A stretch of 64,000 nt of DNA, taken from NCBI GenBank assembly GCA_033816765.1, contig CM066294.1:3162001-3226000 (forward strand), in the 5' to 3' direction. This DNA comes from Nothopassalora personata. Its lineage: Eukaryota; Ascomycota; Dothideomycetes; Mycosphaerellales; Mycosphaerellaceae. Of this stretch, positions 52,511 to 63,110 are shown piece after piece (within the stretch, counting starts at the first letter, position 1; the number at the start of each line of letters is the position of its first letter). The notes under the pieces were generated by a model. That model saw only the letters and a list, made by a program, of their open reading frames with translations. It made no database searches and had not been told where the DNA came from. Both the position numbers and the translations under genes were made by a program.

Positions 52511-54160
52511 TTATGCAATGCGCCTATTCAACCTCCTGTTCTCTCTTTGTCTTAAGATCTTCTTCTCCTCTCGTCTTCTCTTCTTCCATGCCCTGTTGAG
52601 ATCGCCTCGTTTCTCGTAGAACCACTTCCGAAACTCACTCTCCTCCCTCTTGCCTTCAGCCTTTTCATTCTCAGCCACGGCATCGAGGGTGACATCCTTA
52701 TCGGCATCTTCCATATCCGCATCAGAAGCATCTTCATTAGCGAACGAGAAGTCGAAGACTTTGCCAATCGCGGCAGTGTCAGGTGTAGGCGTAGCAGACC
52801 GTGTACTGCGCCATTCGAGGTCTTCTTTGGTGCGTGGTGTTTGTGGGATGAGAGTCTCGGTTACGACGTCGTCCTCGTCGGCTGGATCGCTGCTGAAGAA
52901 GTTGAAGGAGGTATCGATGGGAGCTGGCTTTTGCGGTTTTGGTGTGGCTTCTTGTTGAGGTGTTGATTTTCGTTTGAAGGATGCTGCGAATGCTACTGCT
53001 TCCGCGGACGGCATCGCACCGTCGACAGGGATCGAGTTCTGCAGCTCGCGCTCGACCGATGTGTTGGCGGCGGTGTTGCTTTTTGCGTCGTTTAGTTGGC
53101 GATCTACGCGTTTATCTTCGTCCTCTTCGTCTTCGGAATCCGAGCTTCCGGAAGGACTGTCGGATGAGACCGAGCTTTCTGAAGAGACATCGCTCCCAGA
53201 ATCAGGCGATGTGCTTGCTTCTTCAGGTTCTGGTGATGGACCCTTCTTCGCCTTCTCAGCCTTCTTCGACTTTGGCTTCTTCACAATCGCAGGTGGCTCT
53301 GCTGCAGCATCTTCAGAATCGGATACCGCGCCACCAGCTTCGGCGTCACTTCCTTCATCACCGAGGACCTCAGGTTCCGGCTCAAGCACAGCTTCCCCCA
53401 TCTCCTCAGTCTTCTTACTCCGTTTCTTTTTCTTCTTAGCCTCGGGTTCTGCCTCAACCACCTTTCCACTGTCATCCACCCAGCCTGTACCTTCCTCGTA
53501 TCTCGTGGCGGTCTTTTTGCCCCTCCCAGAGATGTAGCCCAGCTTCAAATGATTCGCAAACTCCTTCACGACAGCCTCTTTTCCTGCTTTGCTTTTCTTC
53601 TTCTTCTTGTATGCTTCTTCTTTCTTCTCCCGCGTCTTGCTCATCTGTGACTCATTCTCCTCCAACACTTTGCCCGGTGGTACAACGGTCTTGAAGCGCA
53701 ACTTCTTGTCCCCGATACTGTCCTTCTCGCCATCCTTCTTCGCCTTCTTGGTCTCCGTATCCCCTGCCCATCCTCGCTTGATGTACCGTCCCTCGGCAAG
53801 CTGATGGCCCGGCAGCACACCTTCCTCAAGTTTTCGCTTCTCCTTCTTGACTTTCTTGCGCGCTTCTGCATCGCCCCCGTCCACATCTTCTGCCTCTGCC
53901 ACTTTGCGCTTCTTCTCCGGCTTCGCTTCCTCGATCTTCACCTTGGCACCCTTCAATGTAGTCCCGTTCAACTTCTTTCTCAGCTTTTGCGCCTCCATCG
54001 TCGGCAACTCTACGTAGCCAAACCCGCGCTCGGGAAAAGTTTCGATGGTGTGGAATGAGATGTTGGAAGCTTGCGACTGGAGTGAGGGCGGGATGTATCG
54101 CTCCAGTAGGGCTGAATTGAAGGGTGTGATATGGAGGCGAACACGCTCGCTGTCTGCCAT
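52511..54160 (-). CDS. Nop8-like nucleolar RNA-binding protein
   Basis: This is a single exon of 549 residues starting MADSERVRLHITPFNSALLE. The N-terminal 90 residues form an RRM-like fold: RLHITPF as RNP2, FPERGFGYVEL as RNP1, and LNGTTLKGAKVKIEEAKP as the last strand. Then come Lys-rich segments (KRKVAEAEDVDG, EEAYKKKKKSKAGKE), acidic Ser-rich stretches (SDVSSESSVSSDSPSGSSDS) and a conserved C-terminus (FNFFSSDP, PQTPRTKEDLEWRSTRSATP, ESEFRKWFYEKRGDLNRAWK). This C-terminal pattern belongs to fungal proteins related to Nop8, a factor in 60S ribosome assembly. The function is inferred from that layout. Confidence 0.75.
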   Translation of the reverse strand: MADSERVRLHITPFNSALLERYIPPSLQSQASNISFHTIETFPERGFGYVELPTMEAQKLRKKLNGTTLKGAKVKIEEAKPEKKRKVAEAEDVDGGDAEARKKVKKEKRKLEEGVLPGHQLAEGRYIKRGWAGDTETKKAKKDGEKDSIGDKKLRFKTVVPPGKVLEENESQMSKTREKKEEAYKKKKKSKAGKEAVVKEFANHLKLGYISGRGKKTATRYEEGTGWVDDSGKVVEAEPEAKKKKKRSKKTEEMGEAVLEPEPEVLGDEGSDAEAGGAVSDSEDAAAEPPAIVKKPKSKKAEKAKKGPSPEPEEASTSPDSGSDVSSESSVSSDSPSGSSDSEDEEDEDKRVDRQLNDAKSNTAANTSVERELQNSIPVDGAMPSAEAVAFAASFKRKSTPQQEATPKPQKPAPIDTSFNFFSSDPADEDDVVTETLIPQTPRTKEDLEWRSTRSATPTPDTAAIGKVFDFSFANEDASDADMEDADKDVTLDAVAENEKAEGKREESEFRKWFYEKRGDLNRAWKKRRREEKKILRQRENRRLNRRIA

Positions 54161-55433
54161 GTCCTTGTTGCCGCTATCGGTCCATCGTTTTTTGTTGTTG
54201 CAATGCTCTTCCGTTATTCATTCGAAGTCGAGATTTCCGATGAGATAAGCTTAAGATCCCTGCACACAGCACGTGGCCCGTGCGGAACCTCGGGTGCGCT
54301 TATAGACTCGAGTGGAGTCTTTACCCCCCCCCCCCCCCCCCCAACCCCACTTCCCATATGCATGGTAATCCTGCACAGACGGCCGTTCAATAATGACGAT
54401 ATTCATGTGCATCAGGGTTAAAGCATGGAGAATGAGAGGTATCGAAAGTCTTTCAGATTCCACGCCAGCCTACGAAGGATCCGACTCAAAATGTACTGTA
54501 CCCTCCTAGTTGATATCTTGCTCGCCAAGAACCTAACTCATCTCCCGATCGCAACGCGGATCGCAAAGACAAACATGCCAACCACCCCGTATGCCACAGT
54601 TTCAAGCTTCGCCTTGCTCTGCCTACTAGTCCCCACAATACTATCAAGCGGTCCCTGAAACCTCTCAAAGGGATCCTCATCTCCGGGCCCCCAGTGTACT
54701 CTTTAATAGACATCGTTCACGCGAATTGAAGTTGCTGATTGTCATCGGAGACTCTCAGCTTCAAGTCAAACGGCGCAATCCCGAATCTGAGGATTCCGAT
54801 ATGCTCGAATTCACTGTGGTTCAATTGTGCCAACCAGTGGTCCCAGGGTGCGAGATCAATGCCGCCGGAAGGCTGCCTGTCGCTATACTGATGGACTGCG
54901 ACGTTCTACATAAATGGTTTGTTTCTAGCTGAGATGCTCGAATGCTTCGGATCCTCGGGCGACGAGGGGATGAAGCTGAGCGAAACGGTGCATTATGTGC
55001 TTGAAGAGGCACATTTCAGCATAAAGCCAGTGCACGGTAGGTGCTTCGGCATAGACCATGTTCCTAATCTCGCTGGGCGTAACGAGGAAAGGGCGTAAGA
55101 AGTTGGTCTTTCCCTTCTTCTGACTAAAAGTGGTCTCGTCCTGAACATTCAGCAGCGGGGACTCGGGCTTCGAATGCTCCAGCATGTGGTCAAGCGGAGA
55201 TTTTGGCTTTTCTCCTAAGCAATGTTGGGATAAACTTGAATGGACTTCACGATCGTGGCGAGTTCGGGACATGGCCAATGCAATATTGCTGAAGTGTAAG
55301 AGATGGCCCTCGAAAACCAAGAGACAACTAAGACGAGGACGTCCTCAAATGTTGCAGTCCTCCTTCATGCGGCAGGTCGAAACATTCGGCGGACCACAGG
55401 CTGACGACCATGGGTGCGAGATCACACTCTGAT
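54161..55433. other. 1.3 kb intergenic with a C19 tract
   Basis: This holds the promoter of the Nop8-like gene and the 3' flank of the next minus-strand gene. A run of 19 C lies at 54324-54342. No gene is supported. Confidence 0.4.
54324..54342. repeat. C19 homopolymer
   Basis: Nineteen consecutive C. Its length in the assembly may be uncertain. Confidence 0.9.
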
Positions 55434-56435
55434 CTACCCGAACCTCGCCTTCGCAATGGCCTTGAGATTAGCCATCGTCTTAGCCTCCTTCTCCCTCTGA
55501 ATCTGCAACCTCTCCTCCCTCTCCGCCATCCTCGCCCGCAACGCCTCTTCCTTCCTGATCTCCCTCTCACTCTTCTTCCTCTCCATCTCCTGACGTCGCT
55601 TCTTATACCCCTCTACACCATCATCCCCACCACCCATCAAGTCGTTATCATCAACCTCCACGTCACCTGCCTCTTTCGCTTCACGGAACTGATTGTTTGC
55701 AGAGGTAGTTTCGCTCTTCTTCTCAAGCTTCCTTTCACGCGACCCTGGGTCTGCTCGGGGAGCAAGCTCTTCGGTCCGCTCTTTCTGCTCGGCGCGGTCT
55801 GCTTTGCGTTGGAAGCGGAGATCTTGAAGTCGAGCGTGGCCTTCTTCTTCGGCTAGCTCTTGGCGGTGTTGGAGGTCTTGGAGTGATGCAGATGCGGCTC
55901 CATATTTCGAGGGTGGTGGCGCAGGTCCGAAGTCATCGTCATCCTCGTCCTCATCTGCCTCTTCCTCTTCCTTTCTCTCCACATTGCTCGGTAATAGCTT
56001 GTTCCCCGGCACCGCTCTGCCTTTCGTGCTAGTCGGCGGCCTTGACATCCATCGCTCGTCGACTCGTGACTTCATGTCGGGATCATACCAGCCTTCGGCC
56101 AGTTCGCCATGATTCCACTTGTTCAGCCAGCTCTTGAACCTTCCTTTGACTTCCCGTTCCTCGAGGTCATCGATGTTGAGCTTCTTCTGTACATCCAGAT
56201 ACTCTGCCAATAGTGGCTTATATCGCTCGAAATCGTCTTTGTGCAGCGATCTCGCACGGAATGGCAGAACTGGCTTTGCTTCGCTATGCTCTTTGCGATC
56301 ATGGCGATGGTGATGGTGATGCTTGCGGGGCGGTGACCGCGATTGATGTCTCTTCACTCCATCGTGCCGGCGGTCGTGATATGGAGAGTGCGAGCGCTTT
56401 CTGTCGTGTCTGCTGCTGTTGACTGAAGTATCCAT
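55434..56435 (-). CDS. Conserved charged RS/His-rich protein, probably nuclear
   Basis: This is a single exon of 333 residues from ATG 56435. The N-terminus is rich in Arg, Ser and His (HDRKRSHSPYHDRRHDG, RSPPRKHHHHHRHDRK), as in splicing-related proteins. A conserved block follows: DDFERYKPLLAEYLDVQKKL, DLEEREVKGRFKSWLNKWN and HGELAEGWYDPD. An acidic stretch, a GPAPPPSK segment and a long basic coiled coil to the end (EEALRARMAEREERLQIQRE) come next. I recognise the central block from eukaryotic proteins of unknown function but cannot name the family. A role in RNA processing is likely from composition only. Confidence 0.75.
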   Translation of the reverse strand: MDTSVNSSRHDRKRSHSPYHDRRHDGVKRHQSRSPPRKHHHHHRHDRKEHSEAKPVLPFRARSLHKDDFERYKPLLAEYLDVQKKLNIDDLEEREVKGRFKSWLNKWNHGELAEGWYDPDMKSRVDERWMSRPPTSTKGRAVPGNKLLPSNVERKEEEEADEDEDDDDFGPAPPPSKYGAASASLQDLQHRQELAEEEGHARLQDLRFQRKADRAEQKERTEELAPRADPGSRERKLEKKSETTSANNQFREAKEAGDVEVDDNDLMGGGDDGVEGYKKRRQEMERKKSEREIRKEEALRARMAEREERLQIQREKEAKTMANLKAIAKARFG

Positions 56436-57212
56436 TGGTGATGGTTTGTGGTGTAAGTAAGGGTGGAAAGCCGGGCCGCCATTGCCTTGGCATTGAAGAC
56501 GACAACCTCACCACCTTCTTACATCGACATTGCTTCTGCATCGCACAACGAGCTTCACTACTCGGACAGCTGTTAGACAAGAGCGTTCGGGCTGGCTCAC
56601 TCGTCGTTACTCCGTCTGACACCAGCCGCCGCATATGAACAACAATCGATCATGCCGAAGACGGTCACTTGTGTCTACTGCTGAGCCACAGCATGCTGAC
56701 CTTCTCGTCCAGGAGGATCCGTACTCTACGATTACCCCCGCCCGGCCGTTCTTGAGCAGAGTGGCCGTAACGATCGGATGCGCGTGATCTTCATACATGG
56801 GACTCGGAACTCATTCACTCCCGGCAGCCCAGCAGGTGCCCTAACTACTGTTGCGGGGTCAGTCATGCATTGTCTTATAAAACATGTGCTACCAGTTCTG
56901 CAAGCCATCTCCCTGCGAAAGCCGCACTCCTAAGGATGCTTTGCCTCAGATCGATGGTGTCTTGTCTCGGATTAACTATCGATGCTTAGGCAAACACTCA
57001 TATCGTCTGCCATAGCCACAGCCGGTGCTGAGCACTACGTTGGACCTCGCGCACTCTTAGCGGGACGGTCTGATCACGTCCGAGCACTCGAAGCAGTACC
57101 TACGTCTCGGATATATAAATGCTTCTACTGCGAATGCTTCTTGAGGCCTCTACTTTCTCAGAAACAGTCCTAAACCCCTCCCATCATTCAGTCTAATACC
57201 CGCGGACTCACC
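56436..57212. other. Intergenic, no gene seen
   Basis: This is the upstream region of the charged protein gene (minus) and of the monooxygenase pseudogene (plus). I see no supported frame or repeat. Confidence 0.4.
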
Positions 57213-58524
57213 ATGGCAGACCTCCAAGCCCGTCCCTTCAAAGTCATCATCATCGGCGCAGGCCTCAGTGGCACTCTCCTCGCCAATGGCCTGCTCAACT
57301 GCAACATTAACTTCATTTTATATGAGCGCGACCGAGCAGATACCAAGCGTTAAGGTTACCAGATCCGACTTGGTGGCCCAGCACTGGAAGGAATGAGAGC
57401 TTGCCTTCAGGAGTCTGACCTGGAGCGGAGCGGATCGTCTCAAAATTCGGTCGAGCAGGACGACGCAAAGCTGTGGCACCGAACATCTTTGATCGAGAAT
57501 TCAGGCCGCTGATTGATTTGAGCGCTTTCAAGGCGTATAGTAAGAGTGCTGGCATCAATCGCGTTGTGCTCAGGGATGAGATGATGAAGCAGGTTCCCGA
57601 GGACAGAGTCGCATATGAGAGAAAATTTGAGAGAATGGAGATTGTGCAGAGGGAGGGGCGAGGGAGGGTCCGGGTATTCTTCGAGGGTGGGTATGTAGAT
57701 GAGGCGGATATTGTTGTAGGCGCGGATGGGAACCATTCGAAGCTGCGACATGACCTTCCTCACAACTCAATCTCGATCAATCCTGACGAACACCACAGAT
57801 CAACCAACAACTAGGCCTGAACAATATTGCGCCCCTCTCAACGCACCACTGCTTCGTCTCGAACGCCGACGTCTCTATGGATGATCTCCGCGATCTGCCG
57901 CCAACACTCCTCGACGGCCCAAACCTCGCCTTCAGCGATGACCTGTCGCTCTACTTCGCCACGTACCTTCCCGATATGGATGCCTCCTCGGACACCCAGA
58001 AGACAGGCTCCTGCATGTTCTGCCTGTACGTCCCCATCCATCTCGTCCCAAGAGATCCATCAACCCTCTCCGCGGCCGAGAAGCTCGACATCCTCCGCTT
58101 GGCGATGCGAGACTGGGCTCCTCAGTATCACCAGATGCTCGACACCGTCACCGACACCGATCCCTACGTCTACACGGCCCACGTGTCGCAGCGACCACGA
58201 GTCGACTGGCGCGCTCAAGCTCGGAAAGCAGATCCAACCAACACTATCATAGGTCACCCGCAAATCTGGCTAATGGGAGATTCTATGCACGCCATGCTTC
58301 CTTATGTTGAACAAAGGTAGCATACCTATTCAACACCTTATCGAGGAATGGGCGGGAATCAGAGCATGCTGGACGCCGCAAAGATGCTGCCTCATATTCA
58401 AGACCTCGCGAGGCAATCCGAGCGAGACGCTCGTTCCTGGGACTTGGCAGTCAAGTCTGCACAGGAAGCAGTCGAATCGGAAATGATGGAGCGGACTTTC
58501 GCGTGGGTGGAGGAAAGTGGCTAG
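57213..58524 (+). pseudogene. Broken FAD-dependent monooxygenase
   Basis: The start MADLQARPFKVIIIGAGLSG carries the FAD GxGxxG motif, and VVGADGNHSKLR and IWLMGDSMHAMLP give the second and third FAD motifs of the group A (salicylate hydroxylase-like) monooxygenases. Four lesions are visible. An in-frame TAA is at 57351, where GYQIRLGGPALEGM should follow. A tandem GCGGA duplication at about 57425-57434 shifts frame. A likely intron ends CCACAG at 57798 but has no GT donor. A 36-base insertion at 58306-58341 carries TAG. The remaining sequence (RGMGGNQSMLDAAKMLPHIQ) is well conserved, so inactivation looks recent. Confidence 0.75.
58300..58341. repeat. Hairpin-like insertion flanked by CCTTAT
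   Basis: CCTTAT at 58300-58305 is repeated at 58336-58341, with 30 bases between. The inserted part begins GTTGAA and ends TTCAAC plus A, with GGTA and TACC nested inside, so it can fold on itself. It separates HAMLPY from RGMGGNQ of the monooxygenase. Confidence 0.65.
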
Positions 58525-58732
58525 AGGAGTATCATGCCCTTCGACTCGGGGAAGTGGTGGACGTGGTGGGAATTTGCGGCGTTTAGACCCGTTTGAAGAG
58601 TGTATTGCGCGATTTATGAGATGGGGTTGAGATTGGGAGTCATCGGGAGGGAGGGGTTCGTTGACGATGCGCCCGAGTTGAAGTAAGGGCTGGGCTCGGT
58701 TACGAAGAACAATTGGGTCGATAAACATTTAC

Positions 58733-58772
<40 letters not shown>

Positions 58773-59369
58773 TGAGACGTCTCGCCCTCGCGTTGTCGGT
58801 ATGGTAGTTGGCCGCCGGAAAGATCTCTGAACGCCTCAAACCCCATTCTGCCAGTGACAACATAGAGAGCTCGTCGTGGAGGAGCTTATGCATCGAAGTC
58901 GCAAAGCTTCACAGAGTTGATAACAGCGCGGACAGCAACTGGCAAAACGATGCCTTTGACAGCGCCATCACTGCTGACGACGCCATCTACTGCGCGACAG
59001 TGGAAGCCGTGGTGTCGGCAAAGATGATGCAAGATCCGTATACCTGTAACAGCGTCGAATGACCTCCTGACCGACAGACAGCCATAATATATATAGCAGT
59101 CCCATGGCATTGCAGCGCTCGCTCACTTCACTCCTACGCGCGGTCATGTATGCATGTGATAGAAGAAGAGTCGTGGTGCTCGGCGAAAGACATGGCCAGC
59201 GATTGGCCCATTCATCAGAACAGGGGTAGTTCTACCCACACCTCGGCTGCTGGACCCCAGCCATAGAACTAGTTGTAGTTCTATCTCAAAACATATCCTC
59301 GACGAACAGCATTCCACATCCTGCGGGGGCTATCCGTATGCCTCCCACTCACCGGTAGATGTCGCAGCC
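58525..59369. other. Intergenic with CAT microsatellite
   Basis: This is the 3' flank of the pseudogene and the promoter of the TMEM135-like gene. A (CAT)13 run is at about 58733-58772. No gene is supported. Confidence 0.45.
58733..58772. repeat. (CAT)n microsatellite
   Basis: Thirteen perfect CAT units plus a partial unit. Confidence 0.9.
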
Positions 59370-61049
59370 ATGTCATCGTCTTCATCACGGCCATCTTCTG
59401 GATCTGCGATTTCGGGATCCAGCAACATATCCAAACGCCCAGTCGACCCGATCACGCGAACGGCCTTGCGATACACGCTCAGCCCGAAAGAGTATGAGCT
59501 GCTGCACAACTATTTGCTATCGCGAGCGCCGAGACAAGTCCAGAAACAGACGCCGAGCCCGCCAAGATATGAGAAGATGACGAAAAGCAGGACGGAGAGC
59601 GGAGAATACAATGTCGCAGCCGTCAGAGCCGCGTTGCGCGTTTACCTCTCGCTGTTCGCCGGGCTCAAGGGATTGGAACTGGTGATGGAGAGTCTGGCAA
59701 AGCGAAGAGGAGGCGAAGCCGTAACACAACGCCCGAAACCACGATACCGAAACGCCCGGATCGCACTATCATGCTCGACCATCCTCCTCTTCCACCGGCT
59801 CCTGCATCGTTTCTTCAAGCGCTTCAAGGCCGCATTGGAAGAAGACTCGGCGGCGCCGTTCCGAGAACGAAATCCACAGATCGCAAAAGCTCTTACATCA
59901 CAATACACACCCGCCATCGGCGCATCCCTCGCAGGACTCTGCCTCGGCCTCAGTCCCAGCGACCAACTCCGCACGACACTCGCCATCTACATCTTCTCCC
60001 GAAGTCTCGAATACACCTACAACACCCTCTCCCACAACGGCTTCATCTGGCCAAAGGGCAAAGCACGGCCCTGGTGGTTCGGGAGCTGGCTGTTCATGCC
60101 CTTCGCCGCAGGGCAGCTCCTCCACGCCTTCGTCTTCGACCGCGATTGCTTCCCAGAAAGCTACGGGAAAACCATTCTACAATGGTCACCAGAATACATC
60201 CAGCTCCGACCCCAAAACTACCCCTCCGGCAAACCCTGGCCCAGCACCTTCGACATCGTCGATGCCCTAGCAGAACTCAGCAAACTTCGCTGGCCCGCTT
60301 TCATCTCGCCAATCCTCTTCCCCGCCACACCAAACACGCTCCCCATCTCCCCACCAGTCCTCAACCTCGCCCCAATAACAGGCTCCGCCCACCCCGCCAT
60401 CAAATACACCTCCTGCGCCTTCCTCCACCCCCGCGACCCCTCCTGCGCACGAACTTACCTGAAATTCTGGATCGCCGCTTTCCCCCGCGTCGCCAAATTC
60501 TTCACCCTCATCTACGGCGCCTTCGCCCTGCTGCGCTACAAGAACTTCCTCGCCAACCCTTCCCGCTTCGCCAATCGCGTGAGTCAACGGATACTCAAAA
60601 TGTCCCTCTTCATCACCGGCGCCATCGGGACCTCCTGGGGTTCCATCTGTCTCTTTAACCAAATCCTCCCTCGCTCGGTCCTGCCCGCTCAACGCTTCTT
60701 CCTCGGTGGGTTCGCGGGGGGCCTCTGGGCTTGGGTCGCGAGAAGTGATGAGAGGGATAATTTCTTGTATAGTGTGAGGTTGAGTCTTGACTCGCTGTAT
60801 AAGGTTGGGAAGAAGAGAGGGTGGTGGAGAGGCATCAGGAATGGGGATGTGCTGCTTTTTGTCGCGAGTTTGGCTTTGGTTAATGTCGTTTATGAGGCGC
60901 GGCCGGGGGCTGTGCAGGGTGGCGTGGTGAGGAAGCTGGTGAGCTCTTTGAGGGGGGAGGGGTGGGTTGATAGGGTGAAGGGTACGGACAAGGGGTTGAG
61001 TGGGGAGGGAGGGCATGGAGATGGAGATGAGGAGAAGAAGGAGGTTTGA
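59370..61049 (+). CDS. TMEM135-like multi-pass membrane protein
   Basis: This is a single exon of 559 residues. After a Ser-rich start come TRTALRYTLSPKEYELLHNY, then several membrane segments (AARVYLSLFAGLKGLEL-like VRAALRVYLSLFAGLKGLEL, ALSCSTILLFHRLLHRFF, GASLAGLCLGLSPSDQ, LRTTLAIYIFSRSLEYTYN). Next are a central loop with the conserved CAFLHPRDPSCARTYLKFW motif and C-terminal helices (FLGGFAGGLWAW, GDVLLFVASLALVNVVYEA). This arrangement, including HPxxxSC, is that of fungal TMEM135-related proteins, which sit in peroxisomal or mitochondrial membranes and share a distant Tim17-like part. The tail is Gly/Lys/Glu-rich and polar. Confidence 0.7.
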   Translation: MSSSSSRPSSGSAISGSSNISKRPVDPITRTALRYTLSPKEYELLHNYLLSRAPRQVQKQTPSPPRYEKMTKSRTESGEYNVAAVRAALRVYLSLFAGLKGLELVMESLAKRRGGEAVTQRPKPRYRNARIALSCSTILLFHRLLHRFFKRFKAALEEDSAAPFRERNPQIAKALTSQYTPAIGASLAGLCLGLSPSDQLRTTLAIYIFSRSLEYTYNTLSHNGFIWPKGKARPWWFGSWLFMPFAAGQLLHAFVFDRDCFPESYGKTILQWSPEYIQLRPQNYPSGKPWPSTFDIVDALAELSKLRWPAFISPILFPATPNTLPISPPVLNLAPITGSAHPAIKYTSCAFLHPRDPSCARTYLKFWIAAFPRVAKFFTLIYGAFALLRYKNFLANPSRFANRVSQRILKMSLFITGAIGTSWGSICLFNQILPRSVLPAQRFFLGGFAGGLWAWVARSDERDNFLYSVRLSLDSLYKVGKKRGWWRGIRNGDVLLFVASLALVNVVYEARPGAVQGGVVRKLVSSLRGEGWVDRVKGTDKGLSGEGGHGDGDEEKKEV

Positions 61050-62010
61050 GATTGGGAAATGGATAACTGGTCGCTTGCGCCGCTGACCTGACTTTGGGGC
61101 TTTTCGATGTATGTATCTCTTATGTGATTGGAATAGGCGTGTGATACCCAGAATGTATGAGAGTGTATATATAAACATCTTTTCAAGCTTGTTTGATACA
61201 CTTGCTATGCTAATCCGCCCACCACCAGTTTCTGTCAATCAACAGTCGCGATATTTGTTGACCGGTGAGACGGGTGAAGTTGATTGTAGTGAGCGCGGTG
61301 ACGCGTATAATTGTTGGAAGGACTTTTACCAAGGACATCGAACGGGTCAGTACCGTCTGTCAAGCCCAACAGCTCCTATAGCGAAATCAAGGTCAGTGGC
61401 TGGCAGCCCCCCTGCCTTGATCGAAGAAGCACAAGGAAGAGACACGATGCTCTGCTATCGCGAGCCATTCTCGCAAGATCGACTCGATACTTGCTTACGT
61501 AGTTGAGACCGCAAGATCATAAGCCAAATCCAGAGCTAGACAGAGAGGCCCAGTCTACGCCCATGGCTGCGATTGATATTTGCCACAAACCCGATAACAC
61601 TTTTCGCATCCTGGTGGCTGGAAAGCGATTTATCATGAGCCATGAAGGAGCTCACAGCATCTGCTAGACTGTGGCTACCTAAAGTTCGTATCTGAGCAAA
61701 TCTCTTATCAACAGCACGTAGCCATGTCCGATACAAATCACATGCGGATCCTCAGGTCGACGCTCGTTGGAATGACTGCCGCCGAGGCATGGCCACGTTG
61801 GTGTAGCGACAGGCCAGGCCGCGCCAAGCCACAAGAATCATGGCTGCGCAGGGTCGTCCTGTCTGGGAATCATAAGGTTCGGAGCCAAGAGCAGAGCAAG
61901 CTCAGCCAAGACTTCTCAGCCAAGACTTCTCAGCCAAGACTTTTCAGCCAGGCTTGTTTACAGAAGTCTTCCCCACCTGCCGCACGGTTCTACCTATTGC
62001 ACATCTCTTA
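61050..62010. other. Intergenic before the second RIP region
   Basis: Composition is normal and no gene is supported. Near 61902-61950 a TCAGCCAAGACTTC unit is repeated three times with a fourth degenerate copy. Normal sequence stops sharply at about 62010. Confidence 0.5.
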
Positions 62011-62017
62011 ATCTAAT

Positions 62018-63110
62018 GAAGCTTATTTCTATTATTATCTTATCTATAATACTATAGCTATAGACGAGTAATATACGTCCGTAATAGCTTACTTAAAAGC
62101 GTAAGAGAAGCCTAATATTATATAAATAGCTAGGAAATATAGTATTAAGCGTACGAAGCTTAATAAGTTCTAGAACGGTAAGTAAGGAACGAAGCACTAG
62201 TAATATAAAGAATAGCGATTATTAAACGATATATAAGAGAGAGAGCTATACTAATATATTACTACCCTTATAAGCTAGCCCTACTACTAATATTAATTAT
62301 AATACGTAACTTCGTACGCGAGCTCTACGGTACTAAGCCTAGTAAGAATTAGGTCTGTAGGTTTAGAAATAGGTAGTCTTATACCTTAAATATAGCCTAT
62401 CTTAGAGTATTAGATAAGGTATAGAAAAAAGCTAATAGGTACGTATCCTATACCTAGTACTACTTACTACTTAAGGAGTTAATTAATGAGTATAATATCT
62501 AGCCTAAGAACATTACTAATATAGATAAGAAGGGCTTTATAATTAGAGTTCTATCTAAGGCTAAGAGGATATTTACTAAGGATATAGCTAAGTAAGGGAA
62601 GTTAATAGAATACCTTTAAAATAGTAATAGACAGTAGGTTACTTATATAGTAGCTATATTAGCTAATAGGAAAAGCCTAGTACTTTACCTTATCTATAAG
62701 GCTACTTCTAATAATCTATAAGATACCTAGGTTAATAATATAGATCCTTAGTAATATATAACCTTCTTTACGAGCTTACCTTTAGGTTAGATAAATAAAA
62801 CGAGCTAGGCTATTAATAGCTTATAGAGGGCTATAATAGATATACTAAAAAGAAGGCTCGTAATAGCCGAAAATAGCGGCTCCTAATAGTTAATAGCTAT
62901 AGCTAATACCTTACTATAAAGTTTATAAGTTAGACTCTAGAGTATAAGATAATAGTAGGTATATATCTATCTTATTTAGTATATAGGCTATAGCTACTTA
63001 ATATAAGCGTGTTTACTTATAAGGGGCGAGCCCTTTATCTCTTAGTACTACCTATACCTATACGTCCGGATCGAAGTCCGGTACCTTTATTTTGGACTAC
63101 GTCCGACTTT
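62018..63110 (+). mobile_element. RIP-degraded pogo/Fot1-type transposon remnant
   Basis: Read through its stops, the plus strand gives a pogo/Fot1 transposase: EKPNII.IARKYSIKRTKLN (helix-turn-helix), RLLNDI.ERELY, then LLKELINEYNI.PKNITNID with KKGFII (first catalytic Asp of the DDE triad, normally MDEKGF) and VLSKAKRIFTKDIAK.GKLI. Most stops are TAG, as expected from CAG and TGG under RIP. The frame fades near 62930. At 63061-63107 a stretch rich in GTCCGG, ending TTTTGGACTA, may be the right terminal repeat. No matching left end is seen at the sharp boundary near 62010, so the copy is probably truncated on the left. Confidence 0.7.

Noticed and set aside
59771..60658. 295-codon second frame within the TMEM135-like gene
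   Set aside because: It is a shadow frame, Pro/Arg/His-rich, inside a well-supported coding region.
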